A stretch of 64,000 nt of DNA from Amorphophallus konjac (lineage: Eukaryota; Streptophyta; Magnoliopsida; Alismatales; Araceae). Every line of letters begins with the position of its first letter. The first letter of the stretch is position 1. Made by a program: the position numbers and the translations under genes. The notes below the pieces were generated by a model. It did not search any database. It was not told the origin of the DNA and saw only the letters and a program-made list of their open reading frames with translations. Below are positions 1 to 10,705 of this stretch, one piece after another. The stretch is from NCBI GenBank assembly GCA_022559845.1, contig CM040118.1, positions 263,027,519 to 263,091,518 of the forward strand, read 5' to 3'.

Positions 1-56
1 ATGTTTTTAGAGTTTTTGGTAGCATCTCACTGGACAGGTGGACAGGCCTCAGTGGC

Positions 57-260
57 ACGTCGATGTTACAGAACATGGAGTGTGGGCTTGTGCATTAACA
101 GGTCGATGCACTATGTATATGCATCGATGCAACGTTTGGTTCTCTGATTGCATAAGGTCTACCTGTATGAGAAATAGGTCGATGCTTTGTTGCAACCTTG
201 CTACATCAGTTCATCACGTATGAAAGATAGGTCGATGCACTTTGTTTGTGCATCAATGCA
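57..260 (+). repeat. GGTCGATGCA repeat cluster in the U3 of LTR A
   Basis: A GTCGATG core recurs near 59, 102, 123 (as GCATCGATGC), 178 and 231. Several copies face an inverted partner, for example GGTCGATGCA at 101-110 against GCATCGATGC at 121-130, so a unit can fold on itself. Other LTRs in the window hold comparable arrays with different cores. A role in promoter binding or RNA folding is inference. Confidence 0.6.
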
Positions 261-1107
261 TTTGCAGAAATTCACGCATTCATTCATATGATTTAGCTTG
301 TCTTCATGATATGCTTAAATCTACATTCCATAATCATTTATTTTGATATCTCGTTAGCTACATGAAAATGAAGTTAATGATGAATATTCATATGTGTTTG
401 GCAGGGACATCAAAGCGAAATCATCAAACTACCTCTGCAACTTGATCGAACACCTGAAGAGTAGAAATTGTCAAAAGACTGAATTGGTCACGTGGTTCGA
501 AGAAATCAACTTGTCTGGCATGTGATCCAAGGCTGACAGTCCAATAAAGTGATCTGTCACGTGGAAGGTCTCCAGCCTTTATTTGACACGTGGATTCTCG
601 GTTCAAGCGCTTTCTAGAAACCAGTTTGGCGGGAGCGTTCGCTCCATACACCTTATCGGAATCTTGTGGGGTCCACAAGATTCATGTTCAAGGATAAAAA
701 GGGATCGTGCATGCGCTACAAAGCGGCGAAGTATATGGGGCAAGCAAAAAAAAGGGTGAGGCGAGCAAGATATTTGAAGATATAGAGCAGACCAGAGAAG
801 AAATAGTGGGGAGGAAAAAAAGCTCAAGAGTGATCATCCAGAGAGAAGAATTTAGAGGAGAAAAGTTAGAGAGGAGAGATCAGAGAAGAGAGAAGAAGTT
901 GAGAGTGTGAGTTTCCTACATAAGAGGGGGAGAAAATAGAGTATCGGAAGAAGGAGAAGAAGTCTGAGAGAAGAGAGCTTGAGGAGAAACTGGGTTGGTC
1001 TTGACTTCTGAATAAGATTCAGAGTCTATTGCTCGAGAGAGCTATATTTTTTCATTCTATCTTTGGCATTTTTGTCTGTTCCTTTTTTCTTGTCTTTGAA
1101 CTGGTGT

Positions 1108-1252
1108 AAGCTGTGTAATCAGTAGTCTAAGCTGTGTAATCAGTTGTCCAAGCTGTGAGATAGCAGCGAGGAGTTTTCTTCGAACATCAAGCTGTGAAGC
1201 TCAGCCGTTTGTAAGCTGTGTGCTCAGCGGATTCAAAGCTATGTTTCAGCGG
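1108..1252 (+). repeat. AAGCTGTG...CAGC mini-hairpin array, LTR A leader
   Basis: Six degenerate units start with AAGCTGTG or AAGCTATG and end with CAG or CAGC 6-9 bases later. GCTG can pair with CAGC within most units. The array lies directly upstream of the double hairpin at 1256-1311. The same arrangement occurs on the opposite strand in LTRs B and I, which are otherwise different sequences. Confidence 0.65.
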
Positions 1253-1255
1253 AAG

Positions 1256-1311
1256 CCTCACTCGATTGAGTGAGGGGTGGACGTAGATCTCAAGATTGAG
1301 ATCAAACCACC
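1256..1311 (+). other. Double-hairpin RNA element, LTR A leader
   Basis: Hairpin 1 has arms CCTCACTC (1256-1263) and GAGTGAGG (1268-1275), a perfect 8-bp stem with loop GATT. GGTGG (1276-1280) pairs with CCACC (1307-1311) and encloses hairpin 2, arms GATCTCAA (1286-1293) and TTGAGATC (1296-1303). It is followed by TTAAAAATT. Families B, H and I have the same layout with different stem letters. Since it sits in the transcribed part of the LTR, a role in the genomic RNA leader or in 3' processing is possible (inference). Confidence 0.75.
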
Positions 1312-1737
1312 TTAAAAATTGCCTTGTCTCTTATGTGCGATTGTTTGATTTGCTTGATTCATTCTGTAGATTCTCTATCTGATTTCTATCTGTCGATTGA
1401 CATCTCTGTGGTATATCAAAAGATGAAGTTAGAAGGATAGGTTCTGCCTATCTTGAAAATTGTCTCTTGCGTGAGGAGATTTGTGAATCAAACCTCCGCC
1501 TAGTACCAGAACTGAGTTGTCTTGTTGAATGATTATTTGCTGATTATAATATCATTTTGTTTTATGTGAGAATGATAATATTTCTTCATTAGATCTTCTC
1601 GTTGCTCATCCAGATTGATTTGGTAGTTTACTTCCCAGAAATTTTCATTTCGTGTTTTAATTACTGCTATTAAGTATAAAATGGGGTTGATCTATTCAGC
1701 CCCCCCTCTAGATCAATAGTTCATCTATACTGTCACG

Positions 1738-1750
1738 TGGTATCAGAGCC
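1738..1750 (+). other. Primer binding site of element A
   Basis: TGGTATCAGAGCC, complementary to the 3' end of plant initiator Met-tRNA, lies two bases after the LTR end. It fixes the plus orientation of A. Confidence 0.92.
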
Positions 1751-1793
1751 AAACTCTTCTTAAGGGCTTAACATCCCAGAGAGGTATGTTGAA

Positions 1794-3788
1794 ATGGATG
1801 CTAGAGGTCTTATAGCTGAGGGTCATTCCGTAAGTAAGCCTCCATTCTTCAATGGAACTGACTATGCATACTAGAAGAATCGAATGCAAGTTTTCTTAAG
1901 AGATAAAGACCACGAGATCTGGAAGGTGATCAGCCGAAGTCCTTTTGAGCTTCCCGAACATGAAGATGTTTGGACTCGAGAGCAAATTCGAAGATCAACT
2001 CTAAATTGGAGTGCGATGAACGCTATGCAATGCGCTCTACTTCGCATTGAGTTTTCTAGAGTGTCTTCCTGCTCCATAGTGAAGGAAATGTGGGATAAAT
2101 TGTAGATAATATGTGAGGGAGCATCTCAGGTAAGGGAAACCAAAGCAAATATGCTAGTCTCTGAGTATGAAGCCTTTAAGATGAAATCTGATGAAACCAT
2201 TTCTGAGATGTATGCTAGGTTGATGTAGCTAACTAATAGTTTGAAGAGTCTGGGCAAGATCTACAGTGATTACGAACTGGTTAGGAAGATCCTCCGATCC
2301 TTGACACCGATCTGGCATACAAAGGCCACTATAGTAGAGGACTCTAGGAATCTGGTGACCACCACAGTTGATGAACTCATCGGCTCTTTGATGACATACG
2401 AGCTGAATCTTAAAAGAGTCGATGACACTAAGAAGAAGAAGAAGCCCCTGGCACTTAAAGTAAGTCCTAGCAGCAAAGGGTCTTCTAGCGAGCATAGTTC
2501 TTCTAGTTCTTAAGACGATTCAGGTGAGTTCGCTATGTTAACCAGACAATTTAAGAAATTCTTGAGGAAAGAAGGTAAGAGCTTCAGACGAAAATACTCC
2601 TCAGGGAAGAGATAGTCAGGATTTAAATCTGATAATTTCAAAAAGACTGATGGCATCGTGTGTTAAACCTGTAGGAAATCAGGACATCTGAAGGCAGACT
2701 GCCCAGAGCTGCAGAAATAGAATCAGCCCAGGTGGAAGAACAAGAAGGCCAAGGCCATGGTGAGCACCTGGAGCGACGAAGAAGAAGACAGTGAGAGAAT
2801 CTCATTTGACAGTAAAGATGATGATAAGATGTGCCTGATGGCCAGAAGAGAAGAAGAAGAAGATGAAGATGATGAGTAACTTCCCCGTTCGAAAATTATA
2901 CTCATAGTGATTGGGAAGAGACATATGCTGAAATTTTAGATAAATATGATGATATTCGTAGGGAGAATAGACACTTGAAAAAGAAGATAAACTCCCTTGT
3001 TAATGACACCACTTTAAATGATAGGATTGCATATCTAGAAACTAAAAACACTGAGTTAAAAAATTCACCTGCTGAAATGGATGAATACAAAAGTGTTCTG
3101 AATGGATTGAAATGTGAAAATGAAAATCTAAAAAATGTTATTGATGAACTTAAAATCAGAATGCAAAAGTTTGAAGAAGAAGTAAAAACTGCAAATGAAA
3201 AATATGAGGCTGTAAAAAGTGTAAACAAGGAATTGAAGAAAGCCACTGATAGTTTGGAAAAGGAAGCCAATGATAAACAAAACTCCCTTGAGGCCATGAC
3301 TCAAGGAAAAGAAAATTTGAATGCAATTCTAAGAACTAAAATAAATTTCAGAAGAGAAGGATTGGGTTTTAATCCAACTAGCAAGAAAAGTTTTGATGTG
3401 AAGACAATCTCATTTGTAGCTGAGAAAAGAAAATCAAAATTCAATCCTTTAATAAGAATGAATTGTGAGGAAAACAACAATGAAAAATCTATGAAAAATA
3501 ATAAACAAAGTAAAGTGAGTGCCAAGGATAGGTTGATGCACCAAAGCCCAAGGATCAGGGTAGGGGTCAACCTGTTAGGTCCTAAGTGCATGGGAACCCC
3601 AAGACCAGAACAACCTAGTCACAACAATCAGGTCAACGATTCCAATACACTGCTCAGACTTCCCCTTCAGCTAAGTCTCAGTCATTTAGAAATCAAAGTC
3701 AGAGCAGGAATCCTTCAGGTCGACACTACCATTACAGAACATCTACCTGGCCATCATTTTAGAATTCCTTTCATTTCAACCCAAATAG
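1794..3788 (+). pseudogene. gag: Broken Copia gag of element A, first part
   Basis: The ATG at 1794 opens a Copia Gag whose N-terminus has the SKPPFFNGTDYAY motif of plant Copia capsids. The frame is broken by several stops: TAG just after that motif (a TGG-to-TAG change at a CTGG site), further stops near 2104 and 2226, and a TAA inside the CCHC zinc knuckle at 2661-2702 (C-x2-C-x4-H-x4-C). Acidic and lysine-rich linkers follow. A frameshift near 2878-2890 moves the rest to another frame, where a long coiled coil (about 2975-3330) and a GLGFNP motif are seen. Another frameshift lies near 3595. B interrupts the gene at 3788; it resumes at 23159. Gag forms the virus-like particle and binds RNA. 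This copy cannot make a full protein. Confidence 0.85.
3784..3788. repeat. Target site duplication of B, left copy (AATAG)
   Basis: AATAG lies directly before LTR B and again at 23154-23158 directly after the right LTR. The exact 5-bp match shows that 3789-23153 entered A's gag as one insertion. Confidence 0.95.
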
Positions 3789-4565
3789 TGTTGGGTCCCA
3801 CGGAGTGCAATCGGATCTAGAAGGGGGGTTGAATAGATCCTATTAATAACTTTGGCCTATTTAAACCTTGACTCCTTAAAAACATAGACCACTTCTATAA
3901 GGTAAATGAATTACATAAGCACACAGTGCAGTGGAATAGATAGGAATGGAACAAGTAATAATGTTAAACCCAATGCCCAGTTTAGACAGGTCGACACTCC
4001 CAGCGGGCAAGTCGACACTTCTTCAGCAGGATACAGCTATGAAGTAAGCTGGGGTCTGCTCTTCAGGGCAGTGAGGTCAACACCTCTAACAGGTCAGGGC
4101 AACACAGTACGACTCTTTATTGAAGAGAGGTCGACACTTCTTTAACCACATTTGTGATCTTTGAGAGGTATAAGTCTTGGAGTGCAGGGATCATGAAGCC
4201 CAACACTAGAACATGAGATGGCTTGCAACAAGCATGAGTTTGTGTATGCAATGTTGATCACTCAGAGTGCATATGTGTGTGAATGTAGTGGTGATCAACC
4301 AAGGTGTATGCGAGTCTAAGCTAGGGAATCTATTAGCAACACTTTTACCTTGATGCCTGTATGCAAGGTTGCAGCAGGCTGACCAAATGATGTAGTCAAA
4401 GTGCTAAGACCAATTAAAGCACAGATGAAACAAAAGGAGAAATATTAGAGTGCTTGAGTGTGCAAATGAGATAACCAAGATTAGGAGCACACGGACCTAT
4501 GAAATAGGGATAGAGGATATGGAACAAGCTCACAATGTATACAACCCACAACACAAGGATTTTAA

Positions 4566-4621
4566 GGTGGTTCGGTTGTTAGGCCACAACCTACGTCCAC
4601 CCCTCACCAAACTCGGTGAGG
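4566..4621 (-). other. Double-hairpin RNA element, left LTR of B
   Basis: Read on the minus strand: hairpin 1 arms are CCTCACC and GGTGAGG with a 6-base loop. GGTGG then pairs with CCACC around hairpin 2, arms GGTTGT and ACAACC, loop GGCCTA. It is followed by TTAAAA. Mini-hairpins of the AAGCTGTG...CAGC type lie just upstream in element sense (4627-4692). Stem letters differ from A, H and I while pairing holds. Confidence 0.75.
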
Positions 4622-5844
4622 CTTTCCAGCTGACACACAGCTTGATCCGCTGAGCAACACAACTTGCTTACACAGCTGAGTAGCACAGCTTACTTTCTGC
4701 TAACTAATAGCTTGAACCATCCAGAAGATCTGATCCTCTCTTCCTCTGAAACCACAGAGGGAACCCGGTCCCTAAATAGGGGATCAGAGAAGCTAGATGT
4801 ATTGGTGATAGACGAACCATAACAAATAGAAACTGAATACTGCAAGTGCAGTGGAGAATCAATAGAGACAATGTAGACACCAGCCAAAGGAATGGATCAA
4901 GACATCAGAACTGGTGAGTGCAGCTACAAGATTGGATCCAAGGATCCTTTCTTTCAGGCACCGGTAGACTGCAAGATTTTTCTTCTCTCTCAAGGCTGCT
5001 ATCTCTTCTTCTTCTTCTCTCACAGCACTGGACTAAGTCCAATAGGTGCTGGGGCTGCTCTCATGCTACTTAGGAGTATTTTTCGTAGAATGGTCTAGGG
5101 CGTGGCACTTTGTGGACGGCAGCAGCAGCTTCAGTTGAGTAAGCTTGGTATAAATAAGAAGACCAGTTGAGAGAGCCTGGGAGTATTGCACGCCAAGAAG
5201 TCTTCCTTTGGACCAGTGAATCAATGAAGTATTCCCTCCAAAGCTTCCTTGAAGCGTGCTCCAGAAGGTGAGAGCTAGAATGTCTTCTAGAGCGAATGCC
5301 ATGTGTGATGGTGATAATCAATAAGAGGATGGTGACCATATCCCATAACATTTAATGCATTGCTTGTGTGATCTTCCTATTGGCTGGTCGCAGCTTTAAG
5401 TACAAGGATAGGTATGATGGCAGTCACTGTGAAGGAGCAGACCAGATCTACCTTTAGACAACATCAGATATTTACAATAACTCTCCCTCATATATGCAGT
5501 CTTCTCATTCTGCTCAAATGTACCCTTCTGCGTACAATGGCTGGTTGGATAGCCCATTGGTTGACAACAAGATGGTGGCAGACTGCAGAGTGTCCTATTC
5601 TCAGTAGCAGATAGTATGGACAGGCAGACAGTGAAGACTTACATCGCGGCTGACAGAAGTGGCTCTTCCAGCTGGATTTCTGAAAAAATCATCTCCAAAA
5701 GGAGACAAATGAGTGATAAGATGGTAGAGCAAGGGCCAGACCTCAGGACGTGGTCCAGACCCCAAAATCCTTAATTTTAATGATTTATGGTTCCTTTTTC
5801 TCTCTCTGGATGGCCCACTGATCTGATAGTTTATTGGCTTGAGG

Positions 5845-6200
5845 ATTTCTTGAAGAACAAGGGTGTCGACCTCCTGTATGAAAAGAGTCGACACATCTTA
5901 ATAGAATAGCCAATTGAGCACTTCCTGGAAGAACAAGGGTGTCGACCTCCTGCATGAAAAAGAGTCGACACATCTTAGTAGGATATTCAATAGAGCACTT
6001 CTTGGAAGTACAGGGGTGTCGACCTCCTACGAGGTAAGTGTCGACACAACATAGTGAGATAGCCAGCAGAGCGCTTCCTGGAAGAACAAACGGTGTCGAC
6101 CTCTTGTAAGATAAGTGTTGACACTTCTTAGTAGTATAGTCAATAAAGCGCTTCTTATAAGACAAACGGTGTCGACCTCTTGAGAGAGACAGTTCGACAC
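5845..6200 (-). repeat. ~75-bp GTCGAC tandem array in the U3 of LTR B, left copy
   Basis: Five imperfect units each contain GTGTCGACCTC and, about 16 bases on, GTCGACAC as an inverted partner, joined by a linker resembling GAGCACTTCCTGGAAGAAC. Core positions are near 5868, 5940, 6018, 6096 and 6171. The same array is in the right LTR at 22065-22420. GTCGAC motifs also recur at 3990-4140 and inside the element near 9065. Confidence 0.8.
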
Positions 6201-6940
6201 ATTCCTTTGACTTTCTTTGGGTAGATGGTGCTTGGGAACTACGTGCTCCGATCTTGGCTTGAATATGCTCAGACCTTGATGCTTGGACCTTGAGAAATGC
6301 TCAGACTTGATTTGAGCATGAACCTTTAGCAGTTTGCATGGACATTGTCTTCATATGTGCATAGACCTTCTAGTGTTGAAGGAAGAATGTGGATCGACCT
6401 TGTATCGCATGGATGACAAGTGTGCACAGACCTTGTTATGTGCTGGTCGTAGGTTCCACCGACCTTGATCTTTATAAGTGCCCAGCCCTTGGTTCATAGG
6501 AACAGAACCTAGCACCGTCCTTATTTAGCACAGGGTAAAACCTTAACTTGTGCTAGCAGAAGTTGCACTTGCGACCACGTCTTTCTTGGTCGCTGAGTAA
6601 TGGCTGCAGTGTTGACACATCTGTTGTTGGAATCGACACTTCTCTTGTGATACTTCGGTGTGTGTATCATCTCCAGCAGTTGCATTTGCCTTGACTGCAT
6701 AGATTTCTGTGAAACCATGATTCTGCCTTGATTATTGTGCAGCCTAATGCCTCAATCTTTGTGCCGGTGTAGGCTTGACCTTGATGCCTATGTATTTGTC
6801 GCTATCAAATGTAGTTTTAACTATATTAATGAATCATAGTTAAGCATCATTCAAACAAAAGTATGTTATACACAAGTCCAACATACATAGCCAGACATCA
6901 TCAAAACAATAGAGTACACATGTCATACACATGCCCAACA

Positions 6941-6955
6941 TTCTCCCCCTTTTTG
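6941..6955 (-). other. Polypurine tract of element B
   Basis: On the minus strand an AAAAAGGGGGAGAA run directly abuts the 3' LTR. This is the expected primer for plus-strand synthesis and confirms the minus orientation. Confidence 0.85.
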
Positions 6956-9900
6956 ATGGTGGCAACTATGAACTATGAGTCATTATGATGTCCAGGCTTG
7001 AGTCATTATTAGTATATTGAAAGTCAAGGATTAAAAGGATGTAATCGTGAATAAAAGATTTTCTCTGCAGATAATTTTCTCCCCACATATTCTTATGCAA
7101 GTGTTCAAGACTCTCTTCCTTATACATTTCTTTAATGACACATACAAATCTCTCCCCCTTTGACATCATGAAAATATCACACTAGAGAAAATATATGACA
7201 TAAATAGGAAGGTAGGAATGAAGGAAATTGCAGCACACCAATTGTTGGAAATTATTAGCACATGATGTACGGTGTAAAATAGATTAGATACCTAGAGGGA
7301 GCAACTTAAAGTGGAGCAACCTGAGATACCTTTCTGAAAGGCATGGTTGTAGCAGTATGATGCAATATAGCAGCCAAAAAAAACATTTTTGATTTCAGAT
7401 TTTTGAAGATTTTTAGTGGTTTTCCATTTTTCTGACTTTTTGGGTTTTCTATGCCATGCATGGGAATGCAGAATGCAAGATATGTGTACGAAGGTGAAGA
7501 ATGCAATCCACATAAATGCATGAAAAACTGAAACCAGTTGAATTTTAACCATAATGCCAATGACGTTAGGACTTATGTCAGATGCCCATGGATGATTATT
7601 CCTATTGTTATGTCCAAGGGATCATAAAGTTATACACATGCAACAATGCTAGCAATGACTGATGCAAATATGTCTCATGCAAGGCAAACACCAAGGAGCA
7701 TCAATATATGATTTTTCAAGAAGGAATGGCATGCTCTAACATTAATTGATAGGAATGTTATGATATCTAATGTTAGAAGTCATCAAAGAGCATTGATACC
7801 ATTTGTCTAGAGAGGGCAAGGATCAAGGGATATAGAAAGACCACTTGTCTTTATAGAAGATGAATGTTCTTTAACCTGAGACCAAGTTAATAAATCAGAG
7901 TTATGGAATTTTCAGAATTTTCAGTTATAGAATCCGAATGGACTAGCCCTTGCTCTTAGATTGGTTTAATGTTAATGAATCCTGGCCTACTCAGTAGAAT
8001 CACATGAAAACATTTGCATTCAAGTTTGATAGAGATGAACCAAAAATTCATATCAAAGTCAGATTAACCACCTCTTATCTTACTCATTCAATTCCATTGG
8101 CTCCTTTGAGAGATACTCTGAAGAGTATTGAGATTAAACAAGCATGAAGACTAGATGGAATTTTAGAATTTCAATAAATGTGCATTTAGCTTTTGCAATC
8201 TCAACCATAATATTCATTGAGTACATGAGAAGTTTTTACGAACATTTAAGTCTAGTGCATGCCTCATATCCGTAAGGACACGTTGTTTAGACGCAAGTAT
8301 CCCTTGGTAATTGGTAAGATTGACTGTCATGCTTCAAATAGAACAGAGAGAGCATTGTCACCTCATGGCATATTGTACCACATATTCATGATGAGGGGGC
8401 ATGTTTCTCAGCAACTTTACCATTGCTCTGTCTCATGACATATCTTATAAAATAGCAGAGTTAACAATGGCACTTCATAACATGTCTTATCTCAATTCAT
8501 TTATGAGGAGTCATATTTCTCAGTGAGCCAATGTCATTGCTCTGACGATTTTTGCCATTAGGAATTCCACAAAATCAGATTGCTTAAAGACAATACTTAG
8601 ACATAAGTTTCTCAATCATAAATGCCCTTGTACTTAAAATAAACTTTTAGATTTCCAAAAGGCATAACTGGTCAACAACATGAGAGACTGGTTTAAGTCT
8701 ATTAAGCCCAAAAACAAACATTTTCAAGACCGTTAGACTTCAAGACAAGAGAAATCATTAACGTTAAATCAAATTCATTCATGTTCGAGGCAGTCACACA
8801 TCTGTATAAAAGAAGATTCTTCTTAAAGATTTACTCTGATAAACAACCTTGATAGCAGATAGAGAGTCCTCCAAGAAGTTCAAGGCATTTGAATCTAAGA
8901 TGAACCACAAAAAAATAGGCATTATGATGCAGTGGTATTGGTTCAAGAAGATAGTGTTGCATGAGTTGAAATCTAGAATGGATGAGGAACACTCCCCTTG
9001 AGGTTATGGATTGAGCTCAGATTGGTATGAATGAAATATATACAACATATGCAAGGAAGTATCGACACTTGCACCGGATGGTGTCGACACCTGAGCTCAG
9101 GTAGAAGGCAATTTTCAGCCGGGCTGAACTGAGAGGTCAACCTATCAGGGTTGTGAGGTTGACCTGTTTGACTGTAGGACAGAGTTTTGACAGATTTTTT
9201 ATGAAAAATAAGCTCCACCTGAGAAGATGCATTCTATGCAAGTGTCAACAGAAATAAATGCAAGAGTTCAGACATAATTTCTGATGTTGACTCCCCCTGA
9301 GCATGTGCATGGAGTATGCAACCTATGACTTAAGTGAACACATTATGCATGAAAAATGATGCCATTGTTGGGTCATTTTTAACATGAAATGTATGATTGT
9401 GCATGAAACTCCATGATGACACTCAATGACCACAACACATGCAAATTCCAACATATGCAATGCATTTGTCCATGTGAGTGATGAGTTGAAATATGTGCAG
9501 CTTGATTTTAGATGATGATTCCCCCTGAAAGCATGCATGAGTTGTCAATGAACTATGTAGCCTAAGACTTATGTGAATGCATAATGCAATGAAGATGTTG
9601 CGAGATGATTGTGGATTGTTGTGTCTTCCTAACCATGATTTGCATTCAAGTACATGAGTTCACAGGAAGATGCAAGCATAAGTCATTCACAATTGATTTT
9701 GAACTGAATCCTACATGATGATGCCAATTGCTAGACTTTTCTTTTGAACAATGCTAACATAAATAATGAGTTGAAAATGCAGCCATGGTATGCATCAACA
9801 CAACCAATATCTCAGAATTTTATATGGCTAGTAGCAAGAATCAAACAACTCATCATCATATCAGCAACATCATCAATTTTTTTTTGAATTGAGCAGCTGA

Positions 9901-10267
9901 ATTAATTAATCTCTAGTACAAGGCGGAGGTATGGATCTGAGATCCTGCACACGCATAGTGAGAGCTTCGGACAAGCTTGACTTGCCTTTCTGCTCTAGAC
10001 CATTTGAAATACCAGAGGTCAAGCAAGGTGCAAGCAATTAATCTAATCTAGAAACTCATCTCACACTAAGAGGATATTTCAGCAGTTCAGGGAGACAACT
10101 TCTTGCATGATTTATTGACACATAACACCCCTAATATGCAATGACTTACAATGCAAGCCTATCATGCATCAATTAAAAAAATGACATTATCTACATACAT
10201 GTGCCTTGAGCTTTTATTTACATGAGCATCCAGTGTTCAGCTCCAAGGCACCCTACATTCAAAATTC
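6956..10267 (-). other. Noncoding internal region of B with repeated polypurine-tract-like motifs
   Basis: No coding region is seen in these 3.3 kb. On the minus strand GGGGAG or GGGGGA motifs recur at 7079-7086, 7151-7160, 8991-8999, 9291-9300 and 9519-9528. Two of them lie in a ~230-bp imperfect duplication (about 9290-9370 against 9520-9600). Repeated polypurine tracts upstream of the 3' LTR are a known Sirevirus feature, which supports a Sirevirus-like origin with pol deleted. A stretch at 9900-10030 has a short match to LTR A's tail (the ACCTCCGCC region), too weak to call an LTR remnant. Confidence 0.6.
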
Positions 10268-10705
10268 TCATTTGAAATTTTTTGGTACCCAAGCTTGCTT
10301 GGGTCCTTGTTGGTTAGCAGCAGTTCTAGCAATTGATCTTCTTTTCTTTGCTGCCTTCTGGTCACCCACTCTCATCCAGGGATAATAATTGGATGTATGT
10401 CCCTATTCACCACAATAGAAGCAATGCACAGGGTGTTTACCATTTTTTATGTGTACATGTGCATTGTTTCATTGCGAGTGAGCATATATACTGTTATGTT
10501 GATCATGAGATTAGCTCCTACCTCTCAGTCACCAGCAGTCCTAGACTGTGTGGCCAATCTTTCCACAGTGGTAGCAGCAAGGAAGGTGATTTCTGTTGAA
10601 GACCATGGGGAGTGTCGTCTTGTCCGAATGGAAGTGTCGACTCTTCTGATTCCCCATGCGGTTTAGTGCAGAGTTCTGCTACATACTTACTTTACCAGAG
10701 TTGAC
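10268..10705 (-). pseudogene. gag: Decayed C-terminal tail of B gag with two damaged zinc knuckles
   Basis: The gag frame continues without frameshift past the stop at 10706 to a TGA at 10268-10270, 686 codons in all from the likely start, but with several stops. It includes a knuckle at 10535-10576 (CYHCGKIGHTV, stop, DC) and another at 10390-10423 (CFYCGE, stop, GHT, with the last Cys position lost). It ends with GPKQAWVPKNFK, which in plant Copia elements marks the end of gag just before protease. The ancestral Gag thus had at least three knuckles; the present open frame keeps one. Confidence 0.75.

Larger units (their letters stand above)
1..1735 (+). mobile_element. Element A: 5' LTR of a Copia retrotransposon, left end outside the window
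   Basis: The right border is set by the primer binding site at 1738-1750, two bases after a terminal CA. Reading left to right the LTR holds a GGTCGATGCA repeat cluster (57-260), a weak TATA-like GATAAAAAG near 693, a purine-rich GA tract (about 720-1010), a mini-hairpin array (1108-1252), the double hairpin (1256-1311) and the terminal GATCTA...CCCCCC...TAGATC block (1689-1714) typical of Copia LTR ends. The left border, and so the LTR length, cannot be seen. Short open frames here are chance frames in noncoding DNA. Confidence 0.85.
3789..6940 (-). repeat. LTR of element B, left copy (3' LTR in element sense)
   Basis: It runs from TGTTGGG to CCCAACA, 3152 bp, and matches 12405-13958 plus 21557-23153. 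In element sense (right to left) it holds a GTCGAC array (5845-6200), a TATTTATA box near 5149-5156, a mini-hairpin array (4627-4692), the double hairpin (4566-4621) and the terminal GATCTA/TAGATC block (3814-3839). The sequence agrees closely with the right copy across several stretches compared by eye. No gene is supported in it. Confidence 0.93.

Noticed and set aside
2902..3591. Minus-strand frames of 96 and 131 codons
   Set aside because: Antisense of the Copia gag coiled-coil region; shadows of a real coding strand.
9900..10030. Possible extra LTR tail inside B
   Set aside because: Only a short match (ACCTCCGCC region) to LTR A on the opposite strand, with no ends, PBS or duplication; too weak.
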